A stretch of DNA of 64,000 nt from Clostridia bacterium (GTDB lineage: Bacteria; Bacillota; Clostridia; Oscillospirales; CAG-272), in contig JAFVYZ010000007.1 of the NCBI GenBank assembly GCA_017508425.1, forward strand, positions 49,428-113,427, given 5' to 3'. Position numbers and translations under genes: made by a program. Under the pieces are notes generated by a model. The model was not told where the DNA came from. It was given only the letters and a program-made list of their open reading frames with translations, and searched no databases. This document shows, piece after piece, positions 8,960 through 17,575 of this stretch (position 1 is the stretch's first letter; each line of letters begins with the position of its first letter).

Positions 8960-10258
8960 ATGATCTTACATTCTCACCTTGACACAAACGAGCAAGGCCA
9001 CCTGACGATCGGCGGCATGGATACCGTCGAGCTTGCAAGGGAATTCGGCACCCCCGCCTATGTAATGGACGAGTCCGTCGTTCGCGCGAATTTCCGCACG
9101 TATCTGACCGCCGCGCGCACCCATTTTGGGGAAAATGCGCTCCCGGCCTTTGCCTCGAAGGCCCTTTGCTTTACCGAGATCTACCGCATCGCGGCCGAGG
9201 AGGGACTTGGCATCGACTGCGTGTCGGGCGGTGAGCTTTATACCGCAAAGCGCGCAGGCTTCCCTGCCGAGCGCATCTATTTCCACGGCAACAACAAGAC
9301 CGATGCCGATTTAAGACAGGCCCTTGACATGGGCGTCGGCACGATCGTAGTCGATAACACGGATGAATTAAAGGCCCTCGATGCCATCGCGCAGGAGCTT
9401 GGCCGAGTGCAACGCATTCTTTTGCGCATCACCCCCGGCATCGATCCCCACACCCACCGCGCGATCTCCACGGGCAACGTGGATTCGAAGTTCGGAAACG
9501 CGATTGTCACAGGCGGAGCCATGACGATCACCAAGATGGCCCTTTCCCTGCCCGGTGTGCACCTTGCGGGCTTCCACTGTCACGTGGGCTCGCAGATCTT
9601 TGAGATCTCCCCCTTCCGTGATGCCGCCGACATTATGGTTCGTTATCTCGCGGACGTGAAGCGCGAAACCGGCTTTGTCACCGAGGAATTAAACCTCGGC
9701 GGCGGTCTTGGTGTACGCTATACCGAGCACGACGCACACGTGGATTATGCCAAGTCGATTGCCGACATTGCTACCGTGGTGCGCGAAAAGGTACGCGCCG
9801 CCGACATTAAGATGCCCCGCGTGATCCTCGAGCCCGGTCGCTCGCTTGTGGCGGCAGCCGGCATTACCCTTTATACCGTAGGCAGTGTCAAGGAGATCCC
9901 CGGCTTTAAAAATTACATTTCGGTTGACGGCGGCATGCCCGACAATCCGCGCTACGCGCTCTATCAGTCGGAGTACACCGCGCTCATCGCCAACCGCGCC
10001 GCCGAGCCTGCCGATTACCGCGCCACAGTCGCGGGCCGTTGCTGTGAATCGGGCGACCTCATCGGCGAGGATATGCCCATTCAGCACGCACAGCGCGGCG
10101 ATATTCTGGCCGTCCTCTCGACGGGCGCTTACAACTACTCGATGGCCTCAAACTACAACCGCCTGCCCCGTCCGCCCGTTGTGATGATCAAGGAGGGTGC
10201 TGCACGCGTGGTGGTGCGCCGCGAGAGCTTTGAGGACCTTGTGAGAAACGACCTGTAA
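8960..10258 (+). CDS. lysA: Diaminopimelate decarboxylase
   Basis: PLP enzyme that converts meso-diaminopimelate to L-lysine, the last step of lysine synthesis. A fold-III alanine-racemase-like barrel carries the PLP lysine in AFASKALC (Lys67), HCHVGSQ near 204, LEPGRSLVA, and the catalytic cysteine motif CESGD near 361. Its 432 residues match the family. The ATG at 8960 follows AAAGGAA with good spacing; a longer in-frame reading is not needed. It sits in the lon-engB run by position only, with no obvious functional link. Confidence 0.96.
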   Translation: MILHSHLDTNEQGHLTIGGMDTVELAREFGTPAYVMDESVVRANFRTYLTAARTHFGENALPAFASKALCFTEIYRIAAEEGLGIDCVSGGELYTAKRAGFPAERIYFHGNNKTDADLRQALDMGVGTIVVDNTDELKALDAIAQELGRVQRILLRITPGIDPHTHRAISTGNVDSKFGNAIVTGGAMTITKMALSLPGVHLAGFHCHVGSQIFEISPFRDAADIMVRYLADVKRETGFVTEELNLGGGLGVRYTEHDAHVDYAKSIADIATVVREKVRAADIKMPRVILEPGRSLVAAAGITLYTVGSVKEIPGFKNYISVDGGMPDNPRYALYQSEYTALIANRAAEPADYRATVAGRCCESGDLIGEDMPIQHAQRGDILAVLSTGAYNYSMASNYNRLPRPPVVMIKEGAARVVVRRESFEDLVRNDL

Positions 10259-10278
10259 CCTACTTTTAAGGAGTTATT

Positions 10279-10974
10279 ATGTTTCGTTATATGTTGGGCG
10301 GAGGCGATTTGCCCTCATACGTGATCGGTATATTGCTCTCCCTGCCCATTGTTTTCTTATCCCTCTCGGTGCACGAAACAGCGCACGGTTACGCCGCGTA
10401 CCGCCTTGGGGACCCGACGGCAAGAAACCTCGGGCGTCTGACGCTGAATCCCTTAAAGCACCTCGACCCCGTGGGCTTTGTGTGTATGCTCCTCGCGGGC
10501 TTCGGCTGGGCCAACCCCGTGCCGATCAATTCACGCTATTTCAGGAAACCGCGCCGCGACATTGCGATCGTCGGCGTAGCAGGGCCCTTATCAAACCTCC
10601 TGCTGGCGGTGGTGTTCTTACTGCTCCTGCGCTTTGTAGGCTTCGGATGGCTCGCGACTCTCACGTTTGAGACCGAGCTTCAATTCAACCTTGCGTACTT
10701 CACGGTGCTCTTTCTTTACTACGGCGTGTACATGAACGTCACACTCGCGGTGTTCAATCTCCTGCCCGTGCCGCCGCTTGACGGCTCGCGCATCTTTTAC
10801 GTCTTTTTACCTCCGCGCCTTTACTATAAGGTGATGCAGCACGAGCGCACGATCACCCTGGTAGTACTGGCATTGCTTCTGCTCGGCCCCCTTTCCTCGC
10901 TGATCAATCTCATCTCCTCCCTCATCATCAAGGGGCTGTTTACCCTGGTGGGGATGCCGGGATTTCTGATCTGA
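10279..10974 (+). CDS. Site-2 protease family (M50) membrane metalloprotease
   Basis: Multi-pass membrane zinc protease of the YwhC/Rip type, 231 residues. The zinc motif is HETAH (residues 32-36) inside the first hydrophobic helix, and the third ligand is the aspartate of [12 protein letters not shown]. Five or so hydrophobic segments are visible and there is no PDZ domain, so this is the compact subgroup. It directly precedes scpA, as in many Firmicutes. The natural substrate is unknown. Confidence 0.92.
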   Translation: MFRYMLGGGDLPSYVIGILLSLPIVFLSLSVHETAHGYAAYRLGDPTARNLGRLTLNPLKHLDPVGFVCMLLAGFGWANPVPINSRYFRKPRRDIAIVGVAGPLSNLLLAVVFLLLLRFVGFGWLATLTFETELQFNLAYFTVLFLYYGVYMNVTLAVFNLLPVPPLDGSRIFYVFLPPRLYYKVMQHERTITLVVLALLLLGPLSSLINLISSLIIKGLFTLVGMPGFLI

Positions 10975-11004
10975 CGAGTCCCATTTCAACAAAGGAGCTT
11001 CCGT

Positions 11005-11790
11005 ATGGAAAATATGACCTACAAGCTAACGGATTTCGAGGGGCCCCTCGACCTTTTGCTGGCTTTGATCGAAAAAAACAAAATGAATATCCTTGATATT
11101 CAGATCTCGCTCATTTGCGACCAATACCTTGAGTTTTTGGCCGAGGCCGAGGCGATGGATATGGATATTGCCACCGACTTCCTCAACATGGCAAGCCAAT
11201 TGATGGTGTGGAAAAGCGAAATGCTGATTCCCCACGAGGAGGAGGGCGAGAAGCCGCCGCGCTTCGAGCTTTCCGACATTCTTATACGGCACCAGCACGC
11301 CAAGGAGGCGGCACCCAAGCTCCATCCCCTGTATGCCTATTTCAGCAACCGCTTTGTCAAGGATACCGACGAGATCTCGCCCGACCGCACCTTTGTCGCG
11401 GACCAGGACGTGGAGAGCTTGCTTTCGGCGGTGCGGCGCATCAACGCCTACCGCGACTCGATCGAGCGCGTCAAGACCGCGTTCGTACCCATGACGAGCA
11501 AGCCGATCGTGCCTGTGGAGGGCAAGATCGTGATCATTCTCGACACCCTCACGACAAGGGGCACCGCCACCCTGCGCGAGCTACTGATCGACGCCCCCTC
11601 GATTGCCGACCTGATCGCCTCATTCATGGGCATTCTTGAGCTGATGAAGGTACGAAAGATCATCATGGAGGATAGCGAGGATGAGGGCAACTCGGTCCAC
11701 GGCGAGGGCACACGCTTCTTCCTCAACCCCGATGCACCCACCGATGAAAAGATCGACATTGATGCCGACTTTGCGACACCTGCGAAATAA
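11005..11790 (+). CDS. scpA: Segregation and condensation protein A
   Basis: Kleisin subunit of the SMC-ScpAB condensin. The start YKLTDFEGPLDLLLALIEKNKM is the family signature; the N-terminal helices bind the SMC neck and the C-terminal winged helix binds the SMC cap, with ScpB on the middle segment. The 261 residues are typical. It is followed 14 bases later by scpB. Confidence 0.97.
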   Translation: MENMTYKLTDFEGPLDLLLALIEKNKMNILDIQISLICDQYLEFLAEAEAMDMDIATDFLNMASQLMVWKSEMLIPHEEEGEKPPRFELSDILIRHQHAKEAAPKLHPLYAYFSNRFVKDTDEISPDRTFVADQDVESLLSAVRRINAYRDSIERVKTAFVPMTSKPIVPVEGKIVIILDTLTTRGTATLRELLIDAPSIADLIASFMGILELMKVRKIIMEDSEDEGNSVHGEGTRFFLNPDAPTDEKIDIDADFATPAK

Positions 11791-11804
11791 AAGGAGAGTA
11801 CGTT

Positions 11805-12449
11805 ATGTCCCAACAAGAACTGAATTTAGAGCCGATCAAAAATCTTGAGGCCTGCATTGAGGCCGTTGTATTTGCCGCGGGGTACCCTGTGCCCTATCAA
11901 AAGCTGGCCGAGGTCACGGGTCTCGGCGTGCGCGAGGTCAAGCGTCTTGCCGAGCGCATTGCCAAGCGCTACGAGGACGAGGCGCACGGCATTATGATGC
12001 TTTGCTTTAAGGATACCTGTCAGCTTTGCACCAAGGAGCAATACGGCGCTTACATCCGCGAGGCCCTCGGGGTCCGTCGCGGTGGCAACCTGTCGAACTC
12101 CTCAATGGAGGTTCTCGCCGTTGTCGCTTACAACCAGCCCGTGACGCGCGCCTTTATCGACGCGGTACGCGGTGTCGACAGCAACTATGCCGTCAATTCC
12201 TTAATTGACAAGGAGCTCATTGCCTCCATGGGCCGTCTGGATGCACCGGGTCGCCCCGTGCTTTACGGCACGACCGACAAGTTCCTGCGCGTGTTCGGTA
12301 TGTCCACGCTGGATGACCTGCCGAAGACCGAGATCGCCCTGCCCGTGGCCAAGCCCGGTGAGCAGCTTTCGATCGCCGCGGAGGAAATGAACGGCGAGAG
12401 CACAGCCGAAAACGCCGACGGTGTCATCGCCGAGCAGGATGCCAAATAA
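11805..12449 (+). CDS. scpB: Segregation and condensation protein B
   Basis: Dimeric winged-helix partner of ScpA in the SMC complex. ACIEAVVFAAGYPVPYQKLAEV at the start and VLAVVAYNQPVTRAFIDAVRGV in the second winged helix are characteristic. It has 214 residues with a short acidic, poorly conserved tail. Cotranscription with scpA is likely. Confidence 0.97.
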   Translation: MSQQELNLEPIKNLEACIEAVVFAAGYPVPYQKLAEVTGLGVREVKRLAERIAKRYEDEAHGIMMLCFKDTCQLCTKEQYGAYIREALGVRRGGNLSNSSMEVLAVVAYNQPVTRAFIDAVRGVDSNYAVNSLIDKELIASMGRLDAPGRPVLYGTTDKFLRVFGMSTLDDLPKTEIALPVAKPGEQLSIAAEEMNGESTAENADGVIAEQDAK

Positions 12450-12481
12450 ATATCGATTAAGACAAAAAGGGGGGTGAAGGT

Positions 12482-13039
12482 ATGCCGACTGCCGTGACCG
12501 TGATGCTTGCGGTCCTCCTTTTCTTGCTGCTTTTGCCCATTCTCCCCGTGCATCTCACGATCAAATATCGCGAGGACCTGTCGATCAAGGCCCATTTGCT
12601 TTGCTTTTCGTTTACACTGTATCCCAAAGCCAAAAAGCCGATGCAGGATACCCTCGCTCTCATTCGCGCCATTTTGGCGGTGCTTTACCGAAAAATGGGC
12701 AAGCGTCTGCGCCTGAGGGCCGCGCGTGTCCACATCCGCGTCGCCACAGGGGACGCCGCGACCACGGCGATGCTGTACGGAGCGGTGTGCGCGACCCTGT
12801 CTTACCTTCTCGCGTTTTTGGACCGCTTTACGCGCCTGAAGACCACCGAGGAGAGCACCGTCGTTGTAGCTGACTACCTTGCACAAGCGCCAAGCGCCGA
12901 CGTAAAGCTCGTATTGTCAATGCGCGTATGGGCAGCGATCGTGCTACTGGCACGGTCTTTGCACGATATGAAGCAACGAAAACAAAAAACCAAGGATAGA
13001 AGGCCCCGTGGGGCAAGAAAGGAGCCAAGCCATGGCTGA
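12482..13039 (+). CDS. DUF2953 domain protein (sporulation-associated, YtfI-like)
   Basis: A 185-residue protein with one strongly hydrophobic N-terminal segment (VMLAVLLFLLLLPILPVHLTI) and a region resembling DUF2953, found beside ytfJ in endospore formers. Its function is not known. It ends eight bases inside the following gerW-like gene, consistent with coupling. The C-terminus is very basic (KQRKQKTKDRRPRGARKE). Confidence 0.75.
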   Translation: MPTAVTVMLAVLLFLLLLPILPVHLTIKYREDLSIKAHLLCFSFTLYPKAKKPMQDTLALIRAILAVLYRKMGKRLRLRAARVHIRVATGDAATTAMLYGAVCATLSYLLAFLDRFTRLKTTEESTVVVADYLAQAPSADVKLVLSMRVWAAIVLLARSLHDMKQRKQKTKDRRPRGARKEPSHG

Positions 13040-13508
13040 AAATGAAAACAAGATGCAAGATATGATCCGCACGTCGCTGGAAAACATCCGCGCGATGGTC
13101 GATGCCAACACCGTTGTCGGCACGCCGATCGAGACACCCGCGGGCACCACGATCATCCCCATCTCCAAAATTTCGGTCGGTTACGCCTCGGGCGGTACCG
13201 ACTCCTCCTCGAAAAAGGAGGGCGGCGCCAAGGCCCTGTTTGCAGGTGGCGGCGGTACCGGTCTTTCGGTCCAGCCCGTTTGCTTTATCGCCGTTGACGC
13301 TACGGGAGACGTGGAGGTCCTGCCTCTTGCCGCCGGCAAAGAGTGCGACACGGTTGAGCTGATCGCCGGTCTGATCGAGCGAACCCCCGATATTCTTTCG
13401 CACATCAAGGGCTTTTTCTCCAAAAAGAAGAAAAAGGCCGACGCCACCGACGACGTGGCTCAAAAGGCGGCCGAGGTCGTTTCCAAAATCACCGGTGAAG
13501 AAGAATAA
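13032..13508 (+). CDS. ytfJ: GerW/YtfJ family sporulation protein
   Basis: A 158-residue member of the GerW family, in Bacillus a forespore protein needed for normal germination. MIRTSLENIRAMVDANTVVG, ETPAGTTIIPISKISVGYASGG and the glycine-rich core before LSVQPVCFIAVD are the conserved parts. The ATG at 13032 lies seven bases after GGAG. The usual partner DUF2953 is immediately upstream, overlapping by eight bases. Confidence 0.93.
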   Translation: MAENENKMQDMIRTSLENIRAMVDANTVVGTPIETPAGTTIIPISKISVGYASGGTDSSSKKEGGAKALFAGGGGTGLSVQPVCFIAVDATGDVEVLPLAAGKECDTVELIAGLIERTPDILSHIKGFFSKKKKKADATDDVAQKAAEVVSKITGEEE

Positions 13509-13564
13509 GGCATATTAAAAATGCCCCCTCCATATAGTCAAATAGAACCTTATGGAGGTGGACT

Positions 13565-14728
13565 ATGCCCCGTATTTTACGATTTTTGACCCTTTTGGCG
13601 GCCTTGCTGCTTCTTTGTCCCCTACCGACCCTTGCGTTCGGTACGGCAGGAGAGCCCCAAAGCACGTCCCTGCCCCCACCCGTCAAGCAAGCCCCTGCTG
13701 TCAGTGCCGCCGCGGCGGTACTGTACGACCCCGTCAGCGGCAATTTCCTATACCTGAAAAATGCCGATGAACGGCGCGCGATGGCCAGCACCACCAAAAT
13801 TATGACCGCGTTGGTCGTGCTTTCGCACTGCCGCCTCGAGGACACGGTAAAAGTGCCGCGCGAGGCAGTGGGCATTGAGGGATCGTCGGTCTATCTCTTT
13901 GAAAATGAGGAGATCACGGTAAAGGCCCTGCTTTACGCGCTTCTCCTTAATTCCGCCAACGATGCGGCGACCGCCCTTGCCATCCATACGGCAGGCAGCA
14001 CCGCGGCCTTTGCCACTTTGATGAACGAGCAAGCGGCGGCCTTGGGCCTCAAGGACACGCATTTTACAAACCCCCACGGCCTTACCGATGCGGCGCATTA
14101 CACCACGGCCAAGGAGTTGGCCCTGATCACGGCCGAGGCCCTGAAAAACGCCACCTTTGCCGAGATCGTGGCCACCAAACGCTACGAGGTCCCGCAAAAC
14201 GGCACCGAAGCAACGCGGCTTTTTCTCAACCACAATCGGCTGCTTCGTACCTACGAGGGGGCTGTGGGTGTCAAAACGGGCTTTACCAAAAAAAGCGGAC
14301 GCTGCCTTGTCAGCGCCGCAACGCGAAACGCCCTCACCCTCATTGCCGTAACGCTTGACGCACCGAGTGATTGGCAGGATCACCGCGCCCTTTTGGACTT
14401 TGGATTTTCGGAATACGAGGGCTTTTGTCCCTCGCCGTCGCCCTTCACGCTCCCCGTGGTGGGCGGTGTCAAAAATGAGGTCACGCTTTGCCCCGTGGGG
14501 CACATTGCCCTCACGCTCCCGAAGGCGCACGCCGAGATCCAAGCGACCCTTGAGGCACCGCGCTTTTTGTTTGCCGGCTTCGAGGGGGGCAAGCAGGTCG
14601 GGCGGCTTGTGTACCGCATGGACGGCAAGGTGATCGCCACCCTGCCGCTTGAAACCGCCTTCGGCGTTGAGAAAACCGAGATACACCGCTCGTTTTTTGA
14701 AAAATTAAAGAATTTGTTGATACACTAA
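13565..14728 (+). CDS. D-alanyl-D-alanine carboxypeptidase (S11, DacF/DacB type)
   Basis: Exported penicillin-binding protein that trims peptidoglycan side chains. After a signal peptide (residues 1-25) come the three active-site motifs: STTK (Ser75-Lys78), SAN in LLNSANDAAT, and KTG in VGVKTGFTKKSGR. A C-terminal PBP5-like beta domain follows and the end (SFFEKLKNLLIH) is weakly amphipathic, as in membrane-attached members. Location between ytfJ and rluB matches the dacB/dacF neighbourhood of spore formers, so a cortex role is plausible but not shown. Confidence 0.93.
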   Translation: MPRILRFLTLLAALLLLCPLPTLAFGTAGEPQSTSLPPPVKQAPAVSAAAAVLYDPVSGNFLYLKNADERRAMASTTKIMTALVVLSHCRLEDTVKVPREAVGIEGSSVYLFENEEITVKALLYALLLNSANDAATALAIHTAGSTAAFATLMNEQAAALGLKDTHFTNPHGLTDAAHYTTAKELALITAEALKNATFAEIVATKRYEVPQNGTEATRLFLNHNRLLRTYEGAVGVKTGFTKKSGRCLVSAATRNALTLIAVTLDAPSDWQDHRALLDFGFSEYEGFCPSPSPFTLPVVGGVKNEVTLCPVGHIALTLPKAHAEIQATLEAPRFLFAGFEGGKQVGRLVYRMDGKVIATLPLETAFGVEKTEIHRSFFEKLKNLLIH

Positions 14729-14739
14729 AGGAGTTCCGT

Positions 14740-15474
14740 ATGGAACAAAAAATGCGATTGCAAAAATATTTTACCGATTGCGGCGTGCTTTCGCGCCGTG
14801 CAGCGGAAAAAGAGATCGCGGCAGGACGCGTTCTTGTCAACGGCACCGTGGCAACGGTGGGGCAAGTGATCGACCCTGTCACCGATACAGTGACCTGGAG
14901 GGGCAAGCGCGTGATGCCCACCGCCACGGAGCATCATTACATTTTATTAAATAAGCCGCGCGGCTTTGTCACCACCCTCTCGGATGAAAAGGGGCGCGGG
15001 ACTGTGGCGGACCTGGTGGCAAGGGTGGGTGCACGCGTGTATCCCGTAGGGCGACTGGATATGGACTCCGACGGACTCCTGCTCCTCACCGACGACGGGG
15101 TGCTGACGCACGCCCTGACGCACCCGCGCCATGAGATCCCCAAGCACTACCGCGTAACAGTCAAGGGTGCTGTCGGCACGGACACGCTCGTACGGTTGAA
15201 CGAGTCCTTTTTGCTCGATGGCTACAAAACCCTGCCCGCAAAGGTGGCGTCCCTTGGCACCGAGGGCGGCAATACCCTGCTTTCGTTTGAGCTTTTTGAG
15301 GGACGGAACCGTCAAATACGCCGTATGTGCGAGGAGGTCGGGTTGAAAATTTTACGCCTGTCGCGTATCGCGATCGGCGATCTCGCCTTGGGCAGCCTCA
15401 AGGAGGGCACCTACCGACACCTGACCGAGGAGGAGGTCGCCTATCTTTACCGAACGATCAAAAAGGCACCGTGA
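14740..15474 (+). CDS. rluB: Pseudouridine synthase RsuA/RluB family
   Basis: It converts a specific uridine in rRNA to pseudouridine. An N-terminal S4 RNA-binding domain (MRLQKYFTDCGVLSRRAAEKEIAAGRVLVNG) precedes the catalytic domain with GRLDMDSDGLLLLTDDG, where the aspartate of the GRLD motif is catalytic, and ELFEGRNRQIRRMCE. Its 244 residues fit RluB of Gram-positives (23S target); RsuA-like 16S specificity cannot be excluded. It ends the scpA-to-rluB run, and the terminator stem begins inside its last codons. Confidence 0.93.
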   Translation: MEQKMRLQKYFTDCGVLSRRAAEKEIAAGRVLVNGTVATVGQVIDPVTDTVTWRGKRVMPTATEHHYILLNKPRGFVTTLSDEKGRGTVADLVARVGARVYPVGRLDMDSDGLLLLTDDGVLTHALTHPRHEIPKHYRVTVKGAVGTDTLVRLNESFLLDGYKTLPAKVASLGTEGGNTLLSFELFEGRNRQIRRMCEEVGLKILRLSRIAIGDLALGSLKEGTYRHLTEEEVAYLYRTIKKAP

Positions 15475-15494
15475 CGCATCACGGTGCCTTTTTT
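15465..15494 (+). terminator. Intrinsic terminator after rluB
   Basis: A 10-base-pair stem GGCACCGTGA/TCACGGTGCC with a CGCA loop followed by six T. The left arm overlaps the rluB stop codon region. Confidence 0.93.
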
Positions 15495-15522
15495 GCACCA
15501 TTTTGTCGCATCGCGTCGGTGT

Positions 15523-15619
15523 TTGGTAAAAACTGGTAAATTTAACCAAAGGACGCTCTCGATTTTTGGTGCTTATTTTTTGTTGGAAATACTTGTATTA
15601 TTTGGTAAAATATGGTAAT
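15523..15619 (+). promoter_or_regulatory. spo0A promoter region with phased TGGTAA repeats
   Basis: Four TGGTAA motifs occur as two pairs at 15524 and 15534, then 15603 and 15613, each pair exactly 10 bases apart. A sigma-A-like promoter, TTGGAA (15583-15588), 17 bases, TAAAAT (15606-15611), overlaps the second pair. The repeats look like a helical-face operator; the binding protein is unknown. No clear 0A box (TGTCGAA) was seen, only TTGTCGC at about 15513. Confidence 0.6.
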
Positions 15620-15663
15620 ATAGGGATGTACCAAAAATCACTTGAATTCGGAGGTTTTCAACA

Positions 15664-16437
15664 ATGGAATACAACACAAAAATACTGATTGCCGATGAAA
15701 ATGCCGTCGAACGACAAATGCTGCGCGAATCCTTGAACCGCGCCGGATGGCGTTTCATCGACGAGGCCTCAAACGGCGAGGAGGCCCTCGCCAAGCTTAC
15801 GAGAAATCACTACGATGCGGCGTTGGTGGATATGATGCTCACACGGCTTGACGGCATTGGGGTTCTGCGCAGCTACAAAGCAAGTGCCAAGGGGGCCTCC
15901 CCCGTCTTTTTGGTGGTATCCCCCGTCGCCGGTCAAACCATGATCGCTGAAGCTGTGGCGGCGGGTGCGGATCTGTGCCTAATGAAGCCCTTTGATCCCC
16001 AAAGCCTTTGCAGCCACCTCGCGCGACTGCTTGAGTCGCACGGCAAGAGCGGCGCTCCCGCCGGCAGCAATACCGAGACCATCCCCGATATTGAGACGCA
16101 GGTGACAAAGATCATACATCAAATCGGCGTGCCCGCACATATCAAGGGCTACCAGTATCTTCGCACCGCCATACTCCTCACCATTCAAGATAGTGACATC
16201 ATCAACTCGGTAACCAAGGTGCTCTACCCCAGTGTGGCAAAAAAGTACCAAACCACCACCTCACGCGTGGAAAGAGCCATCCGCCACGCGATCGAAGTGG
16301 CGTGGGATCGCGGCGACGTGGATACGCTCAATAGCTACTTTGGCTACACCATTCAAAACAACAGAGGTAAGCCCACCAATTCGGAATTTATTGCCATGAT
16401 CGCGGATAATCTCAGGCTCAAATATAAGCTGAACTGA
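15664..16437 (+). CDS. spo0A: Sporulation master regulator Spo0A
   Basis: Response regulator that commits the cell to sporulation. Receiver domain 1-125 with acidic pair Asp11-Glu12, phospho-acceptor Asp56 (LVDMML), switch Ser86 and Lys108. The DNA-binding domain from about 150 has the family-specific segments [40 protein letters not shown] and [14 protein letters not shown]. Its 257 residues are normal. GGAGG lies eight bases upstream of the ATG. In many Clostridia spoIVB precedes spo0A; here rluB does. It is the key evidence that the organism forms spores. Confidence 0.98.
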   Translation: MEYNTKILIADENAVERQMLRESLNRAGWRFIDEASNGEEALAKLTRNHYDAALVDMMLTRLDGIGVLRSYKASAKGASPVFLVVSPVAGQTMIAEAVAAGADLCLMKPFDPQSLCSHLARLLESHGKSGAPAGSNTETIPDIETQVTKIIHQIGVPAHIKGYQYLRTAILLTIQDSDIINSVTKVLYPSVAKKYQTTTSRVERAIRHAIEVAWDRGDVDTLNSYFGYTIQNNRGKPTNSEFIAMIADNLRLKYKLN

Positions 16438-16443
16438 AACAGC

Positions 16444-16473
16444 AAAAAACACCGCCCATGGGCGGTGTTTTTT
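16444..16473. terminator. Bidirectional terminator between spo0A and a small HTH gene
   Basis: A 30-base perfect palindrome made of A6, CACCGCCC, its complement and T6. It serves spo0A on the plus strand and the convergent HTH gene on the minus strand. Confidence 0.93.
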
Positions 16474-16672
16474 AATCGGGAATGTATTCCATAATATCTT
16501 CGATTTTACAATCAAGCACGGCACAGAGCTTGTTAAGCGTTTTGGTTTCCATATTGTCGTTTGCCTTGAGACGCCGTACGGTTTTGCTGTCAATGCCGCA
16601 TTTTTCGCGTAGTTGATAGGTGGAAATACCCCTCTCGCGCATCGTTTCCCATAGCTTATCAAATAAAATCAT
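16472..16672 (-). CDS. Small XRE-family HTH regulator
   Basis: A 66-residue protein that is almost entirely a Cro/CI-type helix-turn-helix: LWETMRERGISTYQLREKCG, recognition helix region SKTVRRLKAND, then the closing helices of the domain ending DIMEYIPD. The ATG at 16672 is favoured because GGGGG lies eight bases upstream; another ATG is two codons earlier. It is divergent from the 81-residue orphan at 16771, with G4-rich inverted repeats between, so it probably regulates itself and that gene. Confidence 0.85.
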   Translation of the reverse strand: MILFDKLWETMRERGISTYQLREKCGIDSKTVRRLKANDNMETKTLNKLCAVLDCKIEDIMEYIPD

Positions 16673-16690
16673 TTGCATCACCCCCATATC

Positions 16691-16746
16691 TTGACATTTT
16701 CTATTATGGGGGTTATAATCTAAATTATTAAGGGGATATAATCCCC
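16691..16746 (+). promoter_or_regulatory. Promoter and operator of the 16771 gene
   Basis: TTGACA (16691-16696), 17 bases, TATAAT (16714-16719) gives a consensus promoter. The -10 is embedded in TGGGGGTTATAATC, and just downstream GGGGATATAATCCCC (16732-16746) is a near-perfect palindrome of the same type. A further run of five G lies in the ribosome site of the divergent HTH gene. This pattern suggests a GGGG/CCCC-reading repressor. Confidence 0.75.
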
Positions 16747-16770
16747 ATAACGGAAATTTGGAGGTTCAAA

Positions 16771-17016
16771 ATGGAATTATACAAGGACATACTCTGCACG
16801 CTTTTGCAAAATACTGCCGTTGAGGTGCGCTTCCCCGACCTCTCTCTGCCCTGTGATTTTTTCGGCACCGTTTGTTACCGCACACTTAAAAAGATCAAAG
16901 CAGTCATTGAGGACAACACGCTTGATGATCCCGCGTGCTTTGAGCGGATCGAAAAAATCATGGAGATTTTCGAAGAGCTCGACAGCAAAATCCCAACCAG
17001 ACACGATTTTGGATAA
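16771..17016 (+). CDS. Hypothetical protein of 81 residues
   Basis: I do not recognise this family. The protein begins MELYKDILCTLLQNTAVEVR and is acidic, mostly helical by eye, with two cysteines in LPCDFFGTVCYRTLKK and no signal peptide or membrane segment. It has a consensus promoter, a good ribosome site (GGAGG, six bases) and a terminator, so it is a genuine gene. Divergence from an HTH regulator with shared operators suggests a two-gene regulated module; a toxin-antitoxin or phage-type role would be speculation. Confidence 0.7.
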   Translation: MELYKDILCTLLQNTAVEVRFPDLSLPCDFFGTVCYRTLKKIKAVIEDNTLDDPACFERIEKIMEIFEELDSKIPTRHDFG

Positions 17017-17070
17017 ACAAAAACGCCCTCCCCTACAAGATGCGCGCGAACAAGGCACCAAACAAAAGCT

Positions 17071-17108
17071 CCCGAACGGTACATGCTTTTATGACCGTTC
17101 GGGAATTT
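17071..17108. terminator. Bidirectional terminator
   Basis: A 10-base-pair stem CCCGAACGGT/ACCGTTCGGG with a 13-base loop and T-rich tails on both strands, between the 81-residue gene and the convergent HTH gene. Confidence 0.85.
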
Positions 17109-17118
17109 TTATTTGGTG

Positions 17119-17436
17119 CTATTTTATCAGATTTTCGGCTAATTTTTCAAGCAGCTGTTGGTTTTCGGCAGATAAGCGGGTGTATTTTTCCATAAAACCG
17201 ATTACCTCCCAATCAGCGCGGCTGCCGCGCAAAATATAATCTGCACTGACGTTCAAGGCATTGCAAAGCTTTACTAAATTTTCGGGGCGGATCGCTTTTT
17301 TGCCAAGCTCGACGTTCGAGATCATTTGAATGGATACCTCCATGCGCTCGGCGAGCTCCTCTTGCGTGAGCCCCAGCTCCTTGCGGCGGGCGTTGATCCG
17401 CAAACCGATTTCTTTTAATAATTTCTCGTCACCCAT
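17119..17436 (-). CDS. XRE-family HTH regulator
   Basis: A 105-residue repressor-like protein. The N-terminal HTH (IGLRINARRKELGLTQEELA, then MEVSIQMISNVELGKKAIRPENLVKLCNAL split over the two helices) is canonical, and the C-terminal helix (FMEKYTRLSAENQQLLEKLAE) is likely for dimerisation. The ATG at 17436 has GGAGGG four to five bases upstream. It is divergent from the membrane protein gene at 17576; ATGGGTG motifs lie at its own start and around the divergent promoter. Confidence 0.9.
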   Translation of the reverse strand: MGDEKLLKEIGLRINARRKELGLTQEELAERMEVSIQMISNVELGKKAIRPENLVKLCNALNVSADYILRGSRADWEVIGFMEKYTRLSAENQQLLEKLAENLIK

Positions 17437-17477
17437 AGTACCCTCCAAAATCATCTATTAAAATAATTATATATCTT

Positions 17478-17534
17478 ATGGGTGATATTTTTAATCACTT
17501 ATGGATTGACAAATTTAATCTATGGGTGTATAAT
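17478..17534 (+). promoter_or_regulatory. Promoter and operators of the membrane-protein gene
   Basis: TTGACA (17506-17511), 17 bases, TATAAT (17529-17534). ATGGGTG occurs at 17478-17484 and again in the spacer at 17522-17528, with a GTGAT/ATCAC inverted repeat at 17482-17498. These are candidate sites for the divergent HTH repressor. Confidence 0.75.
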
Positions 17535-17575
17535 AATGTTGATTGAAAACCAAAAACACTAAAGGAGATTATATT

